Source of the DNA: Sugiyamaella lignohabitans
Lineage: Eukaryota; Ascomycota; Dipodascomycetes; Dipodascales; Trichomonascaceae
Direction of reading: 5' to 3'
Length of the DNA: 64,000 nucleotides
Assembly: GCF_001640025.1 (NCBI RefSeq)
Contig: NC_031671.1
Span: 2,356,001-2,420,000 of the forward strand
A program made the translations under genes and the position numbers. This document shows positions 1-11,088 of this stretch, one piece after another; the stretch's first letter is position 1; each line of letters starts with the position of its first letter. Under the pieces are notes generated by a model. The model saw nothing but the letters and a program-made list of their open reading frames with translations, did not search any database and had not been told where the DNA came from.

Positions 1-783
1 ATTCCAGTCTCGACAAATGCTGACTGATCTTACTGTTCCAATGCCCAAGTTTTCTATATGTTCTTTAATAGCAGCTTCTGTTCTAAGTCGAGGAGAAATA
101 CCAGCAACTCTAATAGTTCTATCGGTAATGGAATTTTGACCTCCAAGATACTTTTGACGCACTCGCAATACCTTTAGAGTTTGTCGTAACATCACAGCAG
201 CTGCGAATATTGTGAATAAATATGTGAAGACGACATATACCCATAAATAGGGAGGATAGTCCTCAGGTGAAGAGCCATCCCCTCCTTTGTGTTTCTTGCC
301 ATTATTAGCATACCCATCAAGATATGTTGTTCGTGGTAAAATAGCCATCATAGACCTTCTCACCAAAGTCATGGTATCATAGTCTTCACCCTGGTCATAT
401 TTTCCAGTGTAATGCAATCGAATGGGGCTAATGACCGTCACAGCGCACACTGTGCAAAGCGACAGAAGTTGGATCGAAGCTTTGAAAAAGCCTAGAAATA
501 CAAAAGCATCTAATCCAGCATAATCGAGAATCTCTTGTTCCGTGATATTATACAATGCAATTAACCACCCGAAAAGTGACTGTGGAAGTGGCGGAATACC
601 CTTCTTCCTAGCAGTCCTGGCTGCATATAACTTGGGCCATCGGTATCGTAGTATACAAAATGATAGGAAAGATATACTCCCTAATGCCACAGCAATTGCT
701 ATTTGAGTACCCAAGACTCTAGTTGAAGGTTTTCTAGGGTCAAAGTCCGAGTCGGGCGAATCAGGGGACTTCTCGTCAAACAT
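1..783 (-). CDS. CSC1/OSCA (TMEM63) family cation channel, N-terminal part
   Basis: The first 261 codons read leftward from the ATG at 783 and run off the window edge, so the gene is partial. The visible part has a short acidic cytosolic head, a membrane segment near residues 25-46, then the family's cytoplasmic stretch with a PPLPQSLFGW-type motif and an EILDYAGLDAFVFL motif, followed by further membrane segments near residues 90-110 and 185-205. These are hallmarks of the fungal CSC1/RSN1/PHM7 family, hyperosmolality-gated or mechanosensitive calcium-permeable channels of the plasma membrane or ER. Which of the yeast paralogues it matches cannot be decided from this fragment. Confidence 0.85.
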   Translation of the reverse strand, partial: MFDEKSPDSPDSDFDPRKPSTRVLGTQIAIAVALGSISFLSFCILRYRWPKLYAARTARKKGIPPLPQSLFGWLIALYNITEQEILDYAGLDAFVFLGFFKASIQLLSLCTVCAVTVISPIRLHYTGKYDQGEDYDTMTLVRRSMMAILPRTTYLDGYANNGKKHKGGDGSSPEDYPPYLWVYVVFTYLFTIFAAAVMLRQTLKVLRVRQKYLGGQNSITDRTIRVAGISPRLRTEAAIKEHIENLGIGTVRSVSICRDWN

Positions 784-1335
784 GTCGAACTGCGGTTGTC
801 ACTGACGATTTTCTTTAACGATAACAAAATTAAAGGTGCGATATGCGAGACAAAATCAATCTCACCACTGCTGCCAATAGACAGATTACCTAAATGTAGT
901 TAAAATAAAAACGCGTGAACCCTTTACTTTGCCCCAAATTCTGATTGCTGTTTTATTATTTATCAAATATTATGGTTCGCAATAATTAGGGGCGTGATGT
1001 AATGGGCCATGCACACCAGTATGGTTGGCACGGCTGTGCTCTGCGAGATAGAAAGTTTAATTTTTCGCATGTGACAATTGTCGGGGTCCGGAGATGCCTG
1101 ACTTTCAGGACCGGGTGTATCAAGCCTAGGTTGTAATTTAAATTTATTTATATAGAATAATCGATTAATCACGAGCAGAAACAGGGACTAGTTGCCATAG
1201 GATTACGGCCTTGAGATGAAACCCCAAGCTGTTTGGAGAATTATCGTAAAATAGATAACAAATTAAATAGTATTAACAAAAAAATTTAGCAAAATAAATT
1301 AAATGGATCGTTAGCTGACATAATAGTGGGGAAAT
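784..1335. other. Intergenic region, CSC1-like 5' side / PNUTS-like 3' side
   Basis: About 550 bases without a credible gene. It holds the upstream region of the leftward channel gene and the 3' region of the leftward PNUTS-like gene. An ACGCGT hexamer lies at 911-916. The one open frame here (963-1172, minus) resembles no family I know. Confidence 0.5.
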
Positions 1336-4300
1336 TTAAGGCCCCTCATGAACATTTTTGCACTTTTCGCCAAATTTGCAAGTACCTCTGGCGAAAAATG
1401 AGCAAGGCTTATTGTAAGAGTCATGCCCTTTGTAATTACGAACATAAGGACGAACATCGCGAGAACGTAGTTGCTTAATCCTGTCATCATCATCTTGACC
1501 ATGGGACCCGTGCCATGAACTATTGTCATTCCCACTCTGTGGCGGTGGTGGTGCAATAAATCCTGAGCGGGATTGTATAGGAGCAAGATTGCCAAGAAAC
1601 TTGAAAACATCGCTGAGGTCAGGAATTCCAGCAGGAGGAACTGATGGTGGTGGAGGAGGTGGAGGTAAAGGTGGCAATGCAGATTTGTTGGAAGTATTAG
1701 TAGTGGAGTCTGTTTGGGGAGGTGATTGAGAACTGAGTTTTGTAACTTCTCCGAGAATCTGGCTTGCCTGTTCAATCTTCTGCCGTATAAGTAATTCATC
1801 GTTGAACTTGAGCACAATAGGATTCAGTTCGAGCTCTTCTGGTAACCTGATAATAACCAGATTACCATTGGTTTTTAGATCATTTGCTTCATCTGATGCA
1901 TCTGGCGGTGATGGATTATCCGGTACATCATCAACAGAGGTATATACAGCGATGAGAGCATGAGACTCACGAGCCTTTTGTATCTTTGCCTCCTCACTTT
2001 TGGGCTCGAGAATACCTCCTCTCTTGAGATATCCTGCACGACGGAAGGACTTCTTTACATCGTCTTGCCAATCAAATTCCACAGGTTCGTACCAGTCGAG
2101 CTCTTCATCGATTTCAGGGATATTCTTAAACTGCAAAGCTTCATGGAAGTCCATGGTTCTTCTGTCGGATGCATGCATTTTATGGTGTGGTTCCTCCTCA
2201 TTATCTTCGCCGTCACTTATATATCTAACTTGCACAAGGTCATCAGCAGCTTTCCAATGCACAGACTTCTTAACTTTGGTCTTTTTCTTAGTTTCTGGAC
2301 CCGCGCTACTCTTTGAACCAGTAATAACTGCCTTCTCCTTATTCTTCTCAATTTGACTTTTGATAGAAGCAGCTCCGGAGAACAGCATTGTCATGGGTGC
2401 CGAAGATGGCTTGGCAGTTGCTGCAGGTTTGGCTTTTTGACTTGCTGCCGTGATTGAAGATGATACGGCAGACTTTAAAGATGTTGGTCCAGTACTAGTA
2501 CTAGTGCTAGAAGATGCTGGTTTAGACACTTTAGCACTTTTAATAGTATCGAAAAAGCTGGAACTTGATGACCTGGTGGCATTAGTTGTGGTGGTCGAAC
2601 TTGAGCTATCAGAAGTTGCTGTGGCAGATGCAGATTTTGGTTTTAACTCAGGTTTTGAAGTTGGCAGTTTCGAAGGAGCCAAGCCAGTAACAGAAGGTGC
2701 GGGTTTAGTAGTGGCTTCCTTAGCACTGCTGACTGCTTTCACAGGGACAGTAGAGCTAGCGGCAGTGCTTGGTTTCGGCTTCTTAGTGATTACAGCAGGA
2801 CGAGCTGGAGGGGCAGTTTTGACCACCTTCTTAGGGGCTATCTTGAGAACCTGTCTACAAAGGTTTCTTATTTCGGCATCTCCATGTTCCATAGCTTTAG
2901 CAAGAGTCTTTTCCAACTTGAGAGATTCTATAGCAGCAGTGGACAAGTTTATCTTGGCTAAGACTTTGAGTCCAACCAATAGTAACCCGTAATGTTTGCC
3001 TTCGACTCTATCACGAATCAGATGTCTCATCCAGTTTGTGATTCGAACAAGAAACTTCTTCTTGGTATCATCAAAAGTCTTCCAAAATTCTGGAGATCCG
3101 TTATCGAGAGCAATATTGAGATACTCACTTAATTCATCGTCATCCTGCACAGTCTTCCATTCCTTCTTTGACTCTTCGAGGATCAGGTCTCGGAATTTCT
3201 CGCCGACAAATGCCATGTCGGTGAAATTGTCAGTAAAAAGTGGTCTAATGCGCAACTTAAGTGGTACTGGTGGTGATTGTGCATTAAGTATATCAAGCTT
3301 ATCTTGGATATCGTCTGTTGCATTGAATGGACTTCCAGTTTGACCAGCTTCTGGCAACTGCTGTTGACGATAGAACTCTGCAACATTTAGGGGTGAAGGA
3401 CTGATTTTGCTTCTCTTTGCCTGACTTTCATCGCCGGTAATAGTGCCTGTTGCGGTCCTCTTTCCAGTGTTCTTGCCTTTAGCATCTTGATCCCTTCTCA
3501 ACTCTAATCTTTTCTGTTGTTCAAGGACAATTTGCTGCTGGCGTTGTAACTTCTCGACTTCAGACGGCGATAAATTGGCTCCAGTAGGAGGGTGTTGATA
3601 CAGTTCATAGTTCACTGGCAGTGGCAGTGGCTGGGTACCGGGTGTTAATGCTTGGTGATAAGAGGAAGGAGACTGAATTGGAATTGCTTGTTGACCCTGA
3701 TTCATAAATGCATACTGCTGTTGTTGAAATTGTTGTTGAAATTGATTTTGTTGTTGTTGCTGCATCTGCATTTGCTGGTATTGCTGTAGCTGTTGCAAGC
3801 GTTGAAGTTCTAACTGGCGCTGCTGCTCTTGTTGTTGATTAAGCTGTTGTTCTTGAAATTGTTGCTGTTGTTGTTGCTGTTGTTGTTTCTGCAATTGTTT
3901 CTGTTGCTGCTCCTGCTGGGCTCTGGCATAAGCCTGAAAATATTCAGCAATAACTTGAGCTTGTAACATGGGTCTATCACGTAGAGGGGGGTTCATCAAT
4001 ATTGTCTGCAATGGAACAGGCAAATGATCGATTTTGAGCCCTTGAGTAGGACTAGCTTGGCTTGGAACTGTTTGGGCGGCACCACTGGTGACCGGAACCC
4101 ATGGTACATACTGCGCAGTGACGGGTGTCTGAACAGGATTTGGGCTAACCTGACCCATACTTATGCCACTAGTTTTCACATTTTGAGCACCGGCAGTTGC
4201 CTGACCTTGTATCTGAGTCTGGTCTTGTGTCGAGGTAGGAGTTCCTAATCTTGTTAGTATCGCCTTCTAATTAGTATTATGGTGATCTCATTTTTTAAGC

Positions 4301-5209
4301 ACCAGAAAACATTTGAAATTCCCAAGTTCTGCAATGTTCCTAGCGTCAACATCTTTTAGATCGACAAAATTCAGGGGTAATCACGTGATCACACCCGAAG
4401 GAGAAAAACTTACCATGTTGTTGCCATGACAATGCGGGCTCGTAGAATGCATGGGCCCCTGCAGTTCTCTGTACGTATTGACCGGGCTGAAATTGTGGAT
4501 TAGGGTTCGTTGGATATGGGGAATCATTGGCTGCTGAGGTTGGATTTGGTGAGGTAGAGCCAGAAGACATTGTCATTGGAGTTGGTGTAGAAGATGTCGA
4601 TTGTGAGGTATGTGATAGGCCAGGTGATCTGATAGCCTGTTGAGCTTGCTGGAATTGCTCTCTGTTAAATTGTTGTTGCTGCTGTTGCTGTTGCTGTTGA
4701 AATTGGCCAGGCATTTGGTGACCGTGACCCATAAGTGAGGCTTGCTGAGACTCATCATTCTGATATAGGGATATATTTTGTGTTTGGTGGTCTAATTGAT
4801 GCAAATGATGGTCTTGTGTCGTGGAAAGATGGTCTATTTGTTGCTGATTATTATGAGTTTGAGGCTGTATTTGAGTTTGCATTTGAGGCTGCAGGGCCGA
4901 ATGAGGCTGTGGAGTAGGTTCTTTAGAAGTACCATCCTCAACGACATCATTGTCCAAAGTCAAATCAATTGACGGTCTATGGCCAACACCGGAACCTGAC
5001 GAGCCTCCAAAAAGGTCATTAAACAGATTTTGACCGAAATCTGGATTATTGGTATCTATGCTACCATTAGCAGTATTTCCTGATAACAGGTCAATGGTGC
5101 CTGGATCAGGGGCCACGGACCCACTGTCGTCCATTATATTAGATTGAAAGCTAAAATATTCGTTAGATACTGTTTGGAAAAAAGACTGAGCATTTGAGAG
5201 AGAAAACAT
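1336..5209 (-). CDS. PNUTS-like PP1 regulatory protein: TFIIS N-terminal domain, RVxF-type motif, C-terminal CCCH finger (two exons)
   Basis: Exons are 5209..4414 and 4244..1336, joined across a 169-nt intron. The donor is GTAAGT at 4413, the branch ATACTAAC at 4260-4253, and the acceptor TTAG ends at 4245. The join is in frame and gives 1,234 residues. The N-terminal third is Q-rich (polyglutamine around residues 170-180 and 380-450). A TFIIS N-terminal (LW/TND) helical domain spans about 580-735. A KKSVHW motif (W about 929) fits the [K/R]-x-V-x-W PP1-binding motif of animal PNUTS. The last 25 residues form a C-x7-C-x5-C-x3-H zinc finger. That domain order matches animal PNUTS (PPP1R10), a PP1 targeting subunit acting on RNA polymerase II termination. 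A second Met at residue 26 (position 5134) is an alternative start. PP1 binding is inferred. Confidence 0.75.
4380..4389. promoter_or_regulatory. Palindromic CACGTG site inside the PNUTS-like intron
   Basis: ATCACGTGAT is a perfect 10-bp palindrome about 25 nt inside the intron from its donor. CACGTG is the core bound by bHLH factors such as Cbf1 and Pho4. An intronic role is speculative. Confidence 0.25.
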
Positions 5210-6865
5210 TATTGATCAAGAATATGGTGAGAGGAATGAACTACTGCAACAAAAACGAAACCTTCCTACTAAAACAGTTGTGACAATTAAACAAGAAATA
5301 ACAAAAGGAAAACGGCAAAAAAACAAAACAAAAACAGTAGCAGTGAAAAAAGAAGTCTGAACAATAGGTATAAAAGAAATATGAAGTCAAGACAGGGATC
5401 CATGCTCGAACCGCATTTTATACACCGCATGCTAGGGTCCTCAGTCGACCAGTTTATCCTCCCGAACAGGTAATCATCGGCACCGTTTTTCAGACGCACG
5501 GCAGTGATAAATGATAAGTGATTTGAGTGAGAAATGTTATCTCAACTGTTACTCCCAACAATATTTCCAGTATAGGCACCCAAACCTAACCTTTTCTATA
5601 TTACTCAGTCGGCAGTCTGGCTATAGAGACAATAGAGAGAAATGCCGGCAAGTAACCTATAGTGAGAACACAGACAGTGAGTAACGGGTCACCTGGTGAT
5701 AGCTACAGTAATCTTGCCGCCAAAATATGCTTACGAACAAACAAACCCTAGCAGGCAGGCCCTTACTCTCGGAATTTTACTTCCGAATAGTCGCCTGATA
5801 AACTTAGGATACTGTTTAGTTCCTAAATAGACTGTATGTCTGTCTGTATAAGTTTCTGTTAAAGCAATATCACACGAGTTTATTAGTAACTCGCGATAGA
5901 ACCACTAGGCTGTCTGTCGCGAAGGACTGCCATTTATCTGCCAACGCGCCATTTGGTGTCTCCGTCACAAATTATATAAAACCACTGCTATAAACCGCTA
6001 CGATTAGTTGTTTTGACGTAAACCACCAGAGCATATCTAATAAAACCTATTGAACAACTGATCTTAGATAAAGTAGTGCTTCTGCTAGCAAGTACCGGTG
6101 ATGCTCATTCATATAGCACCATCAGTACCTTGGGGGTATCTAATGTTGGAACAACAATATCGTTATCAGTCATAATAATAAGTTCATTTGTATACGGTTT
6201 GATTGGTATACCGGACTTGATACTACAGCCGATCCTAATCGTTGACCGACGACAAAACCAGACACGAACATATTGTTCACCAACCATTCCTTGTCTGCTA
6301 TAATAATCCCCCAACAGTTGTCTACTATTAATTGTACTTTGTAAGCCGTCGAAAATTAGCTTACTCATTTGTTTAATCACTTGTCGCTATTATTTGCCAT
6401 TTTCATTCTTATCATCGTCGTTTATTTCCAATAATCGCATCGGTAGTATCATCACACACCGTTTTCGAGAATATCATATGTTGAGTATAAATTGTCGAAA
6501 TCACACCTACTATACTTTCCACACAATTATACTTCTCTCTCGGCCCTTTTCGATCACATTTACCTACGTTTCTAACTTGGTTCGCAACCAATTTGTCGCT
6601 TTCGTGCTATGAGTTGCAGAAGATACTCCTTAAATTTTGTTGTTCATTCTTTATACTTTGATTATGCTGCAACCGTGAGGCGCGCGCGGCTCGACCTGAT
6701 TGGGAGCTTGCAGGTATCCAGGTTCTGATCTGCGATGACAGGCTTGATTAGGCCAGCTGCAAAAATTTCGGTAGATCAAGAACATGCGTCTCCAGGTTAG
6801 AAGATATTAAGCCATATCCTCATCTCTTCTATTTATTAGCTTCAGTCAGTTAGAGCTTATCAGAT
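5210..6865. other. Long divergent intergenic region (1.66 kb)
   Basis: This separates the leftward PNUTS-like gene from the rightward MSS116 gene and must hold both promoters. It begins with an A-rich tract (about 5,285-5,345). I found no convincing exon, tRNA or repeat element on either strand. The short open frames (for example 6076-6303 plus and 6105-6380 minus) overlap one another antisense and lack recognisable motifs. Confidence 0.5.
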
Positions 6866-9043
6866 ATGTTTAGTAAAAGCTCTAATTTGCTGATATTGTC
6901 AGCCAATCCTACCATCAGGAGGGGATATTTAGATGCTGTAAGGGCCATTTCGGCTACTATTGCCCCTAACTCGTGTTTTCATACTGCTTCCCAAAATTTA
7001 GAGGCCTACGGAAAAAATAGTACAAGGCAGTCATCTGGAACTGGCTATGACAGAAAACGAAGCAAGAATTATGGATCATCTAATAATTACAACAATCATG
7101 GCAATAACTATGGCAATAACTACGGAAATAATAATAGAGGTAGCAACAGCTATGGAGGTGGCTATAATAGCTTCCAAGGTTCAACTGGCCGTAAGGGCAA
7201 TGCTAGAGGAACTTGGGGTGGAAAGAATAAGACCCGGGATAGTGAACGGGATCAGGAAAAAGTAATTGGAAGAAATAGATTATCAAACCGTGGTGGTGAA
7301 GGTGATGGATTAAGGGGACTGGATGATTATGAAGTGGACATTTTAAAATTAAGAGGACTTGAATGGACTGATTTACTTCCCAAGGTAGAAGAAAAGACCT
7401 CAGAGAATGCTGAATCTGGTTCTGAATCTGAAACCAGTACCGAATCCGAGAAAAGCAGTTCTGAATCTGCTGCTGGCTTTTCTGGAGTTCCAACTTTGGA
7501 ATTGGCTAATCAAAAAGTTGTGTCCAGAGTTCTTGTCAACTCTCTTCATTATAACAGAAAATATACGAGTCTGACCCCAGTACAAGCTCAGACTCTAATT
7601 CCTATTCTCAGAAATGAAAGTGTTGTCGTGCGAGCCAAGACAGGTACTGGTAAGACAGCTGCTTTTGCTATTCCTACTCTTCAAAAGGTCTTAGAAGCTA
7701 AAAGAGCTGGAGAAGAAGGTGTCAAAGCTGTGATTATATCGCCTACTCGTGAGCTGGCTCAACAAATCGCTGATGAGATCACTGCCATTTCCACCTACGG
7801 TGAATTGCGAAAAATTAAAACTCAATGTTTTGTTGGAGGTCTTTCTAAAGACAGACAACTGAAGCTTGGTTTCTTAAATAAGCCTGTCGTCGATATTGTA
7901 GTTGCCACTCCTGGTAGACTTTATGATATTCTTGAGGATGACAATGTATTGAAGCATTTCAAAGGACTTCGATTCAAGGTTTTGGATGAAGCTGACAGAC
8001 TTTTAGATATCGGTTTCCGCAACGAATTAGAGGCTATTCGTGATAGACTTGCCGAGGTAGTGGAGGGTGAGGTTCCTACTCTTTTGTTCTCCGCTACTAT
8101 TGACCAGACCGTCAGGTCGTTTGCTCGTGATGAGTTTGGACAGAGAGCCAAGATTGTTGATACTGTTCCAAAGAATGAACCTACTGCTGCTGAACTGGTC
8201 GAGCAACATTCTATTGTTTGCTCTAACTGGGCTCAGATGTACACTGCTGGTGTGGAATATATCGAGAAGGAATTGGTAGCTGCTAAGAATGCATTGGAAG
8301 AAAGTAACAACGGAGCAGCCAGACCCTTTAAAGCCGTTCTTTTCATGCCCTCAGTGGTGCTTGTGGAGAATTTTGCCAAAGTCCTTTCTGAATATTTTGC
8401 TGATGGCGACCATGGTCGCAACTTTGTTCATACCTTGCATGGCCAGATGACCCAGGCCAGCAGACAACGTATTTCTGACTCATATCGTAAATCACGACAG
8501 AGTATCCTTGTGACTACCGACGTAGTTGCTAGAGGTATGGACTTTCCCCAAGTGACGCATGTTTTCCAGATAGGCGTTCCTAGTGATGTTGCATCTTACA
8601 TCCATAGAATTGGTCGTACCGCCCGTATTGGTAACAGTGGTAAATCGTTCTTGATTTTGTCTAAATATGAGAAAGACTATCTTAATCGTCTTCAAAGCGC
8701 TGCCAAGATTACCATGGCTAACGAAGTGAATACCTATAAGCCAGATGCCGAAGTAGCATCCAAGGTAGCACAAGCTGTTCCCGAGTCTATCGTTGACGAA
8801 GAGGAGGCTAATGACATTTATAACAACGTCCTTATCAGTGTGGGTAGTATTAAACGTTCATACCGCATGGACTCACGAGCATATATCAGGGACCACCAGC
8901 AATTCGCTGATTTGTTTGGTCTCGACACTCCTATCCTCGCCGGTTCTGCTCAGAAGATATGGACAGACCGACGTGAGCCCCGCCACAAGGGTGGTAGAGG
9001 AAGTTTCCGTGGCGGTAGCAGACAGTCACGCATGAAGTGGTAA
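6866..9043 (+). CDS. MSS116: Mitochondrial DEAD-box RNA helicase, Mss116/Cyt-19 type
   Basis: An unspliced 725-residue protein. The N-terminus is rich in Arg, Ser and Ala with almost no acidic residues, as expected of a mitochondrial presequence, and is followed by a Gly/Asn/Tyr-rich linker and an acidic Ser-rich stretch. Helicase motifs are in order: motif I AKTGTGKT near 257, PTREL, TPGR, motif II DEAD at 374-377, SAT, and motif VI HRIGRTAR. The tail is Arg/Gly-rich and basic, as in Mss116, where it helps RNA binding. The family acts as a general RNA chaperone for mitochondrial intron splicing and translation. The Gly/Asn linker between presequence and core is long. A different mitochondrial DEAD-box member is possible but less likely. 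Confidence 0.85.
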   Translation: MFSKSSNLLILSANPTIRRGYLDAVRAISATIAPNSCFHTASQNLEAYGKNSTRQSSGTGYDRKRSKNYGSSNNYNNHGNNYGNNYGNNNRGSNSYGGGYNSFQGSTGRKGNARGTWGGKNKTRDSERDQEKVIGRNRLSNRGGEGDGLRGLDDYEVDILKLRGLEWTDLLPKVEEKTSENAESGSESETSTESEKSSSESAAGFSGVPTLELANQKVVSRVLVNSLHYNRKYTSLTPVQAQTLIPILRNESVVVRAKTGTGKTAAFAIPTLQKVLEAKRAGEEGVKAVIISPTRELAQQIADEITAISTYGELRKIKTQCFVGGLSKDRQLKLGFLNKPVVDIVVATPGRLYDILEDDNVLKHFKGLRFKVLDEADRLLDIGFRNELEAIRDRLAEVVEGEVPTLLFSATIDQTVRSFARDEFGQRAKIVDTVPKNEPTAAELVEQHSIVCSNWAQMYTAGVEYIEKELVAAKNALEESNNGAARPFKAVLFMPSVVLVENFAKVLSEYFADGDHGRNFVHTLHGQMTQASRQRISDSYRKSRQSILVTTDVVARGMDFPQVTHVFQIGVPSDVASYIHRIGRTARIGNSGKSFLILSKYEKDYLNRLQSAAKITMANEVNTYKPDAEVASKVAQAVPESIVDEEEANDIYNNVLISVGSIKRSYRMDSRAYIRDHQQFADLFGLDTPILAGSAQKIWTDRREPRHKGGRGSFRGGSRQSRMKW

Positions 9044-9216
9044 TTGTAAATATTTTGTACATAGTTTTTATTTAATCTACGTTTTGAATTTAGCCCGCCC
9101 CAAGAATCCCCGTCAAATCTAACTAGAGAACTTTCCTAGTTTGGATTAGGGAATCTCTTGTTTCCAGTCTGAATTGCAGAGATGATTTATTATGAGCTAA
9201 TATCAGGCCCGTGAAG

Positions 9217-9278
9217 CCCGACTCGAGCGGAGCGAAAGGAGCAATGGGGTCTGGGGCAGAGCCCCAGCCACCGGAGGC
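9217..9278. repeat. GC-rich repeat, solo right half
   Basis: This half copy runs CCCGACTCGAG through GGGGTCTGGGGC to CCGGAGGC, the right-hand arm of the family described at 63432-63570. It sits between the convergent MSS116 and NRP1 genes. The upstream bases CCCGTGAAG resemble the centre of complete copies, so it may be a truncated element starting near 9204. It carries several changes relative to the other copies. Confidence 0.85.
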
Positions 9279-9324
9279 TAAGCTAAGTGTTCATGCTTCA
9301 CATATGCTATATTAAATATATACA

Positions 9325-11088
9325 TTACCAGCCCGGTTGAACCCCGGGTAGTGGTCCCGAGGCTTGTCGGAGCTGCGGGTAGCCCGTGTCAGTAGTGGCT
9401 AGAGGTTGGGTATATTGGTTGGCACTGAATTGAGGCTGCTTGGAATAGCTCGGAACACGGTTGTGTTGTGGATTGACCGGTCCCCCAGTGGTTGCAGCAG
9501 TAGCTCTGGGAGCTCCACATCGTAAACAGTAGATATTCTTCGCAAAGTTGTGGTAGTTACACCCATCAGCTCCGCATTTCCAATCACCAGCTCGGAAAGG
9601 AACTGAAGGAATGCCTGTCAAATTACCACCACTTGGTAGGGAACGGATTTGATTAGGGCCAGTAGTGGCTCCATTATTATTCAAGACACCATAATTACGC
9701 GAAGTGGAGTTAACATTATTCATAGTATTACTGGCCACCTGATGGTTAAGATGCTGCGGGTGGTTCATAAGATGCATTTGTTGTGATTGGGGTTGAGTTT
9801 GCTGCTGTTGTTGTTGGTATAATGTTTGCTGAGAAGCTGATGCAGCATTTGTAGAACTTGAAACGGTGGGGTTGAGAGACTGAGCCATCCCTACCTGCTG
9901 TTGGTAGTCACTAGAGCCCGAATAGAGAGCGATATTCGACTGGCTACTGTTGTTACGGTTGTGATTGACGTTGCTACCAGAGGATATACTGGTTTGGGTA
10001 GGAGACGGGTAGCTACATCTAAAGCAGGCAGTACGACGCTGGAAATTAGAGAATCCACACGAAGGACACGTCCAGTCGCCAGGACGAGGTCTGTTTTTGC
10101 TCGGTGGGAAGGGAGAGAGGATTTCCTGGGCTCGCTCTAATACCCGATTACTAGAAGGAGAGATCTCGATAGCACGATCATTGAGAGCACGACCGTTCAT
10201 CGACAGACTGGCCATGGCATCTTCGTGCGAGGAGAACAAGGCAAACCCTGCTTCGACTGATCGATTTGGATCAGGGGTTCTCAAGGTCCAGAAGCTGATG
10301 GGTCGTCCTCCATACTGAGTAAACCAGCTCTCCAGTTCACTTTGAGTTGTATCATGGGGTAAATTACTGAGGTGTAAAACTTTGGAGTTCTCATTTATAA
10401 AGGCCGCAAGATCTGCAGCGGTATCAACAGGTCGTGTAAGAACATCGGGGTGTTGATCAGATGGTTGTGACTTTTGAATCAAAGCTCGTAGGATCTGTGT
10501 GCTTAGATGAGCAGCATCAATAGCCCTTCGAGATTCAGTAGCACTTGGTACTACAGACCTATTGCCAGATTTAGCATCCATAACATCCAAGGCGACATAA
10601 ATGCTTGAAATTGAAGCAGCAGAGTAAGGAATACTTTCTGGATGGTGGGCCTGCCAGCGTGTGTATTCAGACCTCAAGTCGAAATATTTAGGGTGCCTTA
10701 AATAGGGAGGTAAAATGACACCTTTATCATGGGCTTCTCGGGCCAGTTGAACCCTTAAATCAGATCCATTTAGAGTAACAAATGCAAAATCGGTTCCTTT
10801 TGAAATAAGAGTCTCTTGTAAATAGTTGTCGAATGCCATAATTCCCTCTCTAAAAGAAGGAGCATTCTTTACAGAGTCCCATGTTAATGTGGTTAATGAT
10901 GTGCACATAGATGTTATTGGAGTATTTAGCGGGCGCATCAAAATGCTATCACTAGCGAACTCATTTAGAGTCGACGCTTGGATCATGCTCCAACCGAGCT
11001 CAATAATCTCAGAAGAGTCTTTTGTGACATAGAGCCCGCTATCGTCGCATGTTGTAGCCAGATGTACTACAACATAAACTTCTATCAT
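9325..11088 (-). CDS. NRP1: NRP1-like RNA-binding protein: degenerate exonuclease fold, RRM, two RanBP2-type zinc fingers
   Basis: 587 residues, unspliced. Residues 1-170 resemble a DEDD-type 3'-5' exonuclease domain, but the usual first acidic motif (D-x-E) reads H9-L-A11, so catalysis is unlikely. An RRM covers about 235-320 (core LHLSNLPHDTT and a GFALF strand). Two RanBP2-type fingers follow, DWTC-x2-C...C-x2-C near 338-365 and DWKC...C-x2-C near 505-530, separated by an Asn/Gln/Ser-rich low-complexity linker. The S. cerevisiae counterpart is an Asn-rich protein that enters stress granules. Its biochemical role is unknown. The gene converges on MSS116 and diverges from VPS34. Confidence 0.8.
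   Translation of the reverse strand: MIEVYVVVHLATTCDDSGLYVTKDSSEIIELGWSMIQASTLNEFASDSILMRPLNTPITSMCTSLTTLTWDSVKNAPSFREGIMAFDNYLQETLISKGTDFAFVTLNGSDLRVQLAREAHDKGVILPPYLRHPKYFDLRSEYTRWQAHHPESIPYSAASISSIYVALDVMDAKSGNRSVVPSATESRRAIDAAHLSTQILRALIQKSQPSDQHPDVLTRPVDTAADLAAFINENSKVLHLSNLPHDTTQSELESWFTQYGGRPISFWTLRTPDPNRSVEAGFALFSSHEDAMASLSMNGRALNDRAIEISPSSNRVLERAQEILSPFPPSKNRPRPGDWTCPSCGFSNFQRRTACFRCSYPSPTQTSISSGSNVNHNRNNSSQSNIALYSGSSDYQQQVGMAQSLNPTVSSSTNAASASQQTLYQQQQQQTQPQSQQMHLMNHPQHLNHQVASNTMNNVNSTSRNYGVLNNNGATTGPNQIRSLPSGGNLTGIPSVPFRAGDWKCGADGCNYHNFAKNIYCLRCGAPRATAATTGGPVNPQHNRVPSYSKQPQFSANQYTQPLATTDTGYPQLRQASGPLPGVQPGW

Noticed and set aside
2450..2992. 180-residue plus-strand open frame
   Set aside because: Antisense to the Ser/Ala/Lys-rich linker of the PNUTS-like gene; its composition is a mirror of that linker and it has no domain.
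5400..5420. tRNA-like T-arm (GGTTCGAGC on the minus strand)
   Set aside because: The closing C at position 61 is missing and no acceptor or D-arm pairs could be found around it.
6105..6380. 91-residue minus-strand frame in the 1.66-kb gap
   Set aside because: Overlaps another frame antisense, shows no motif or splice partners, and cannot be tied to any family.
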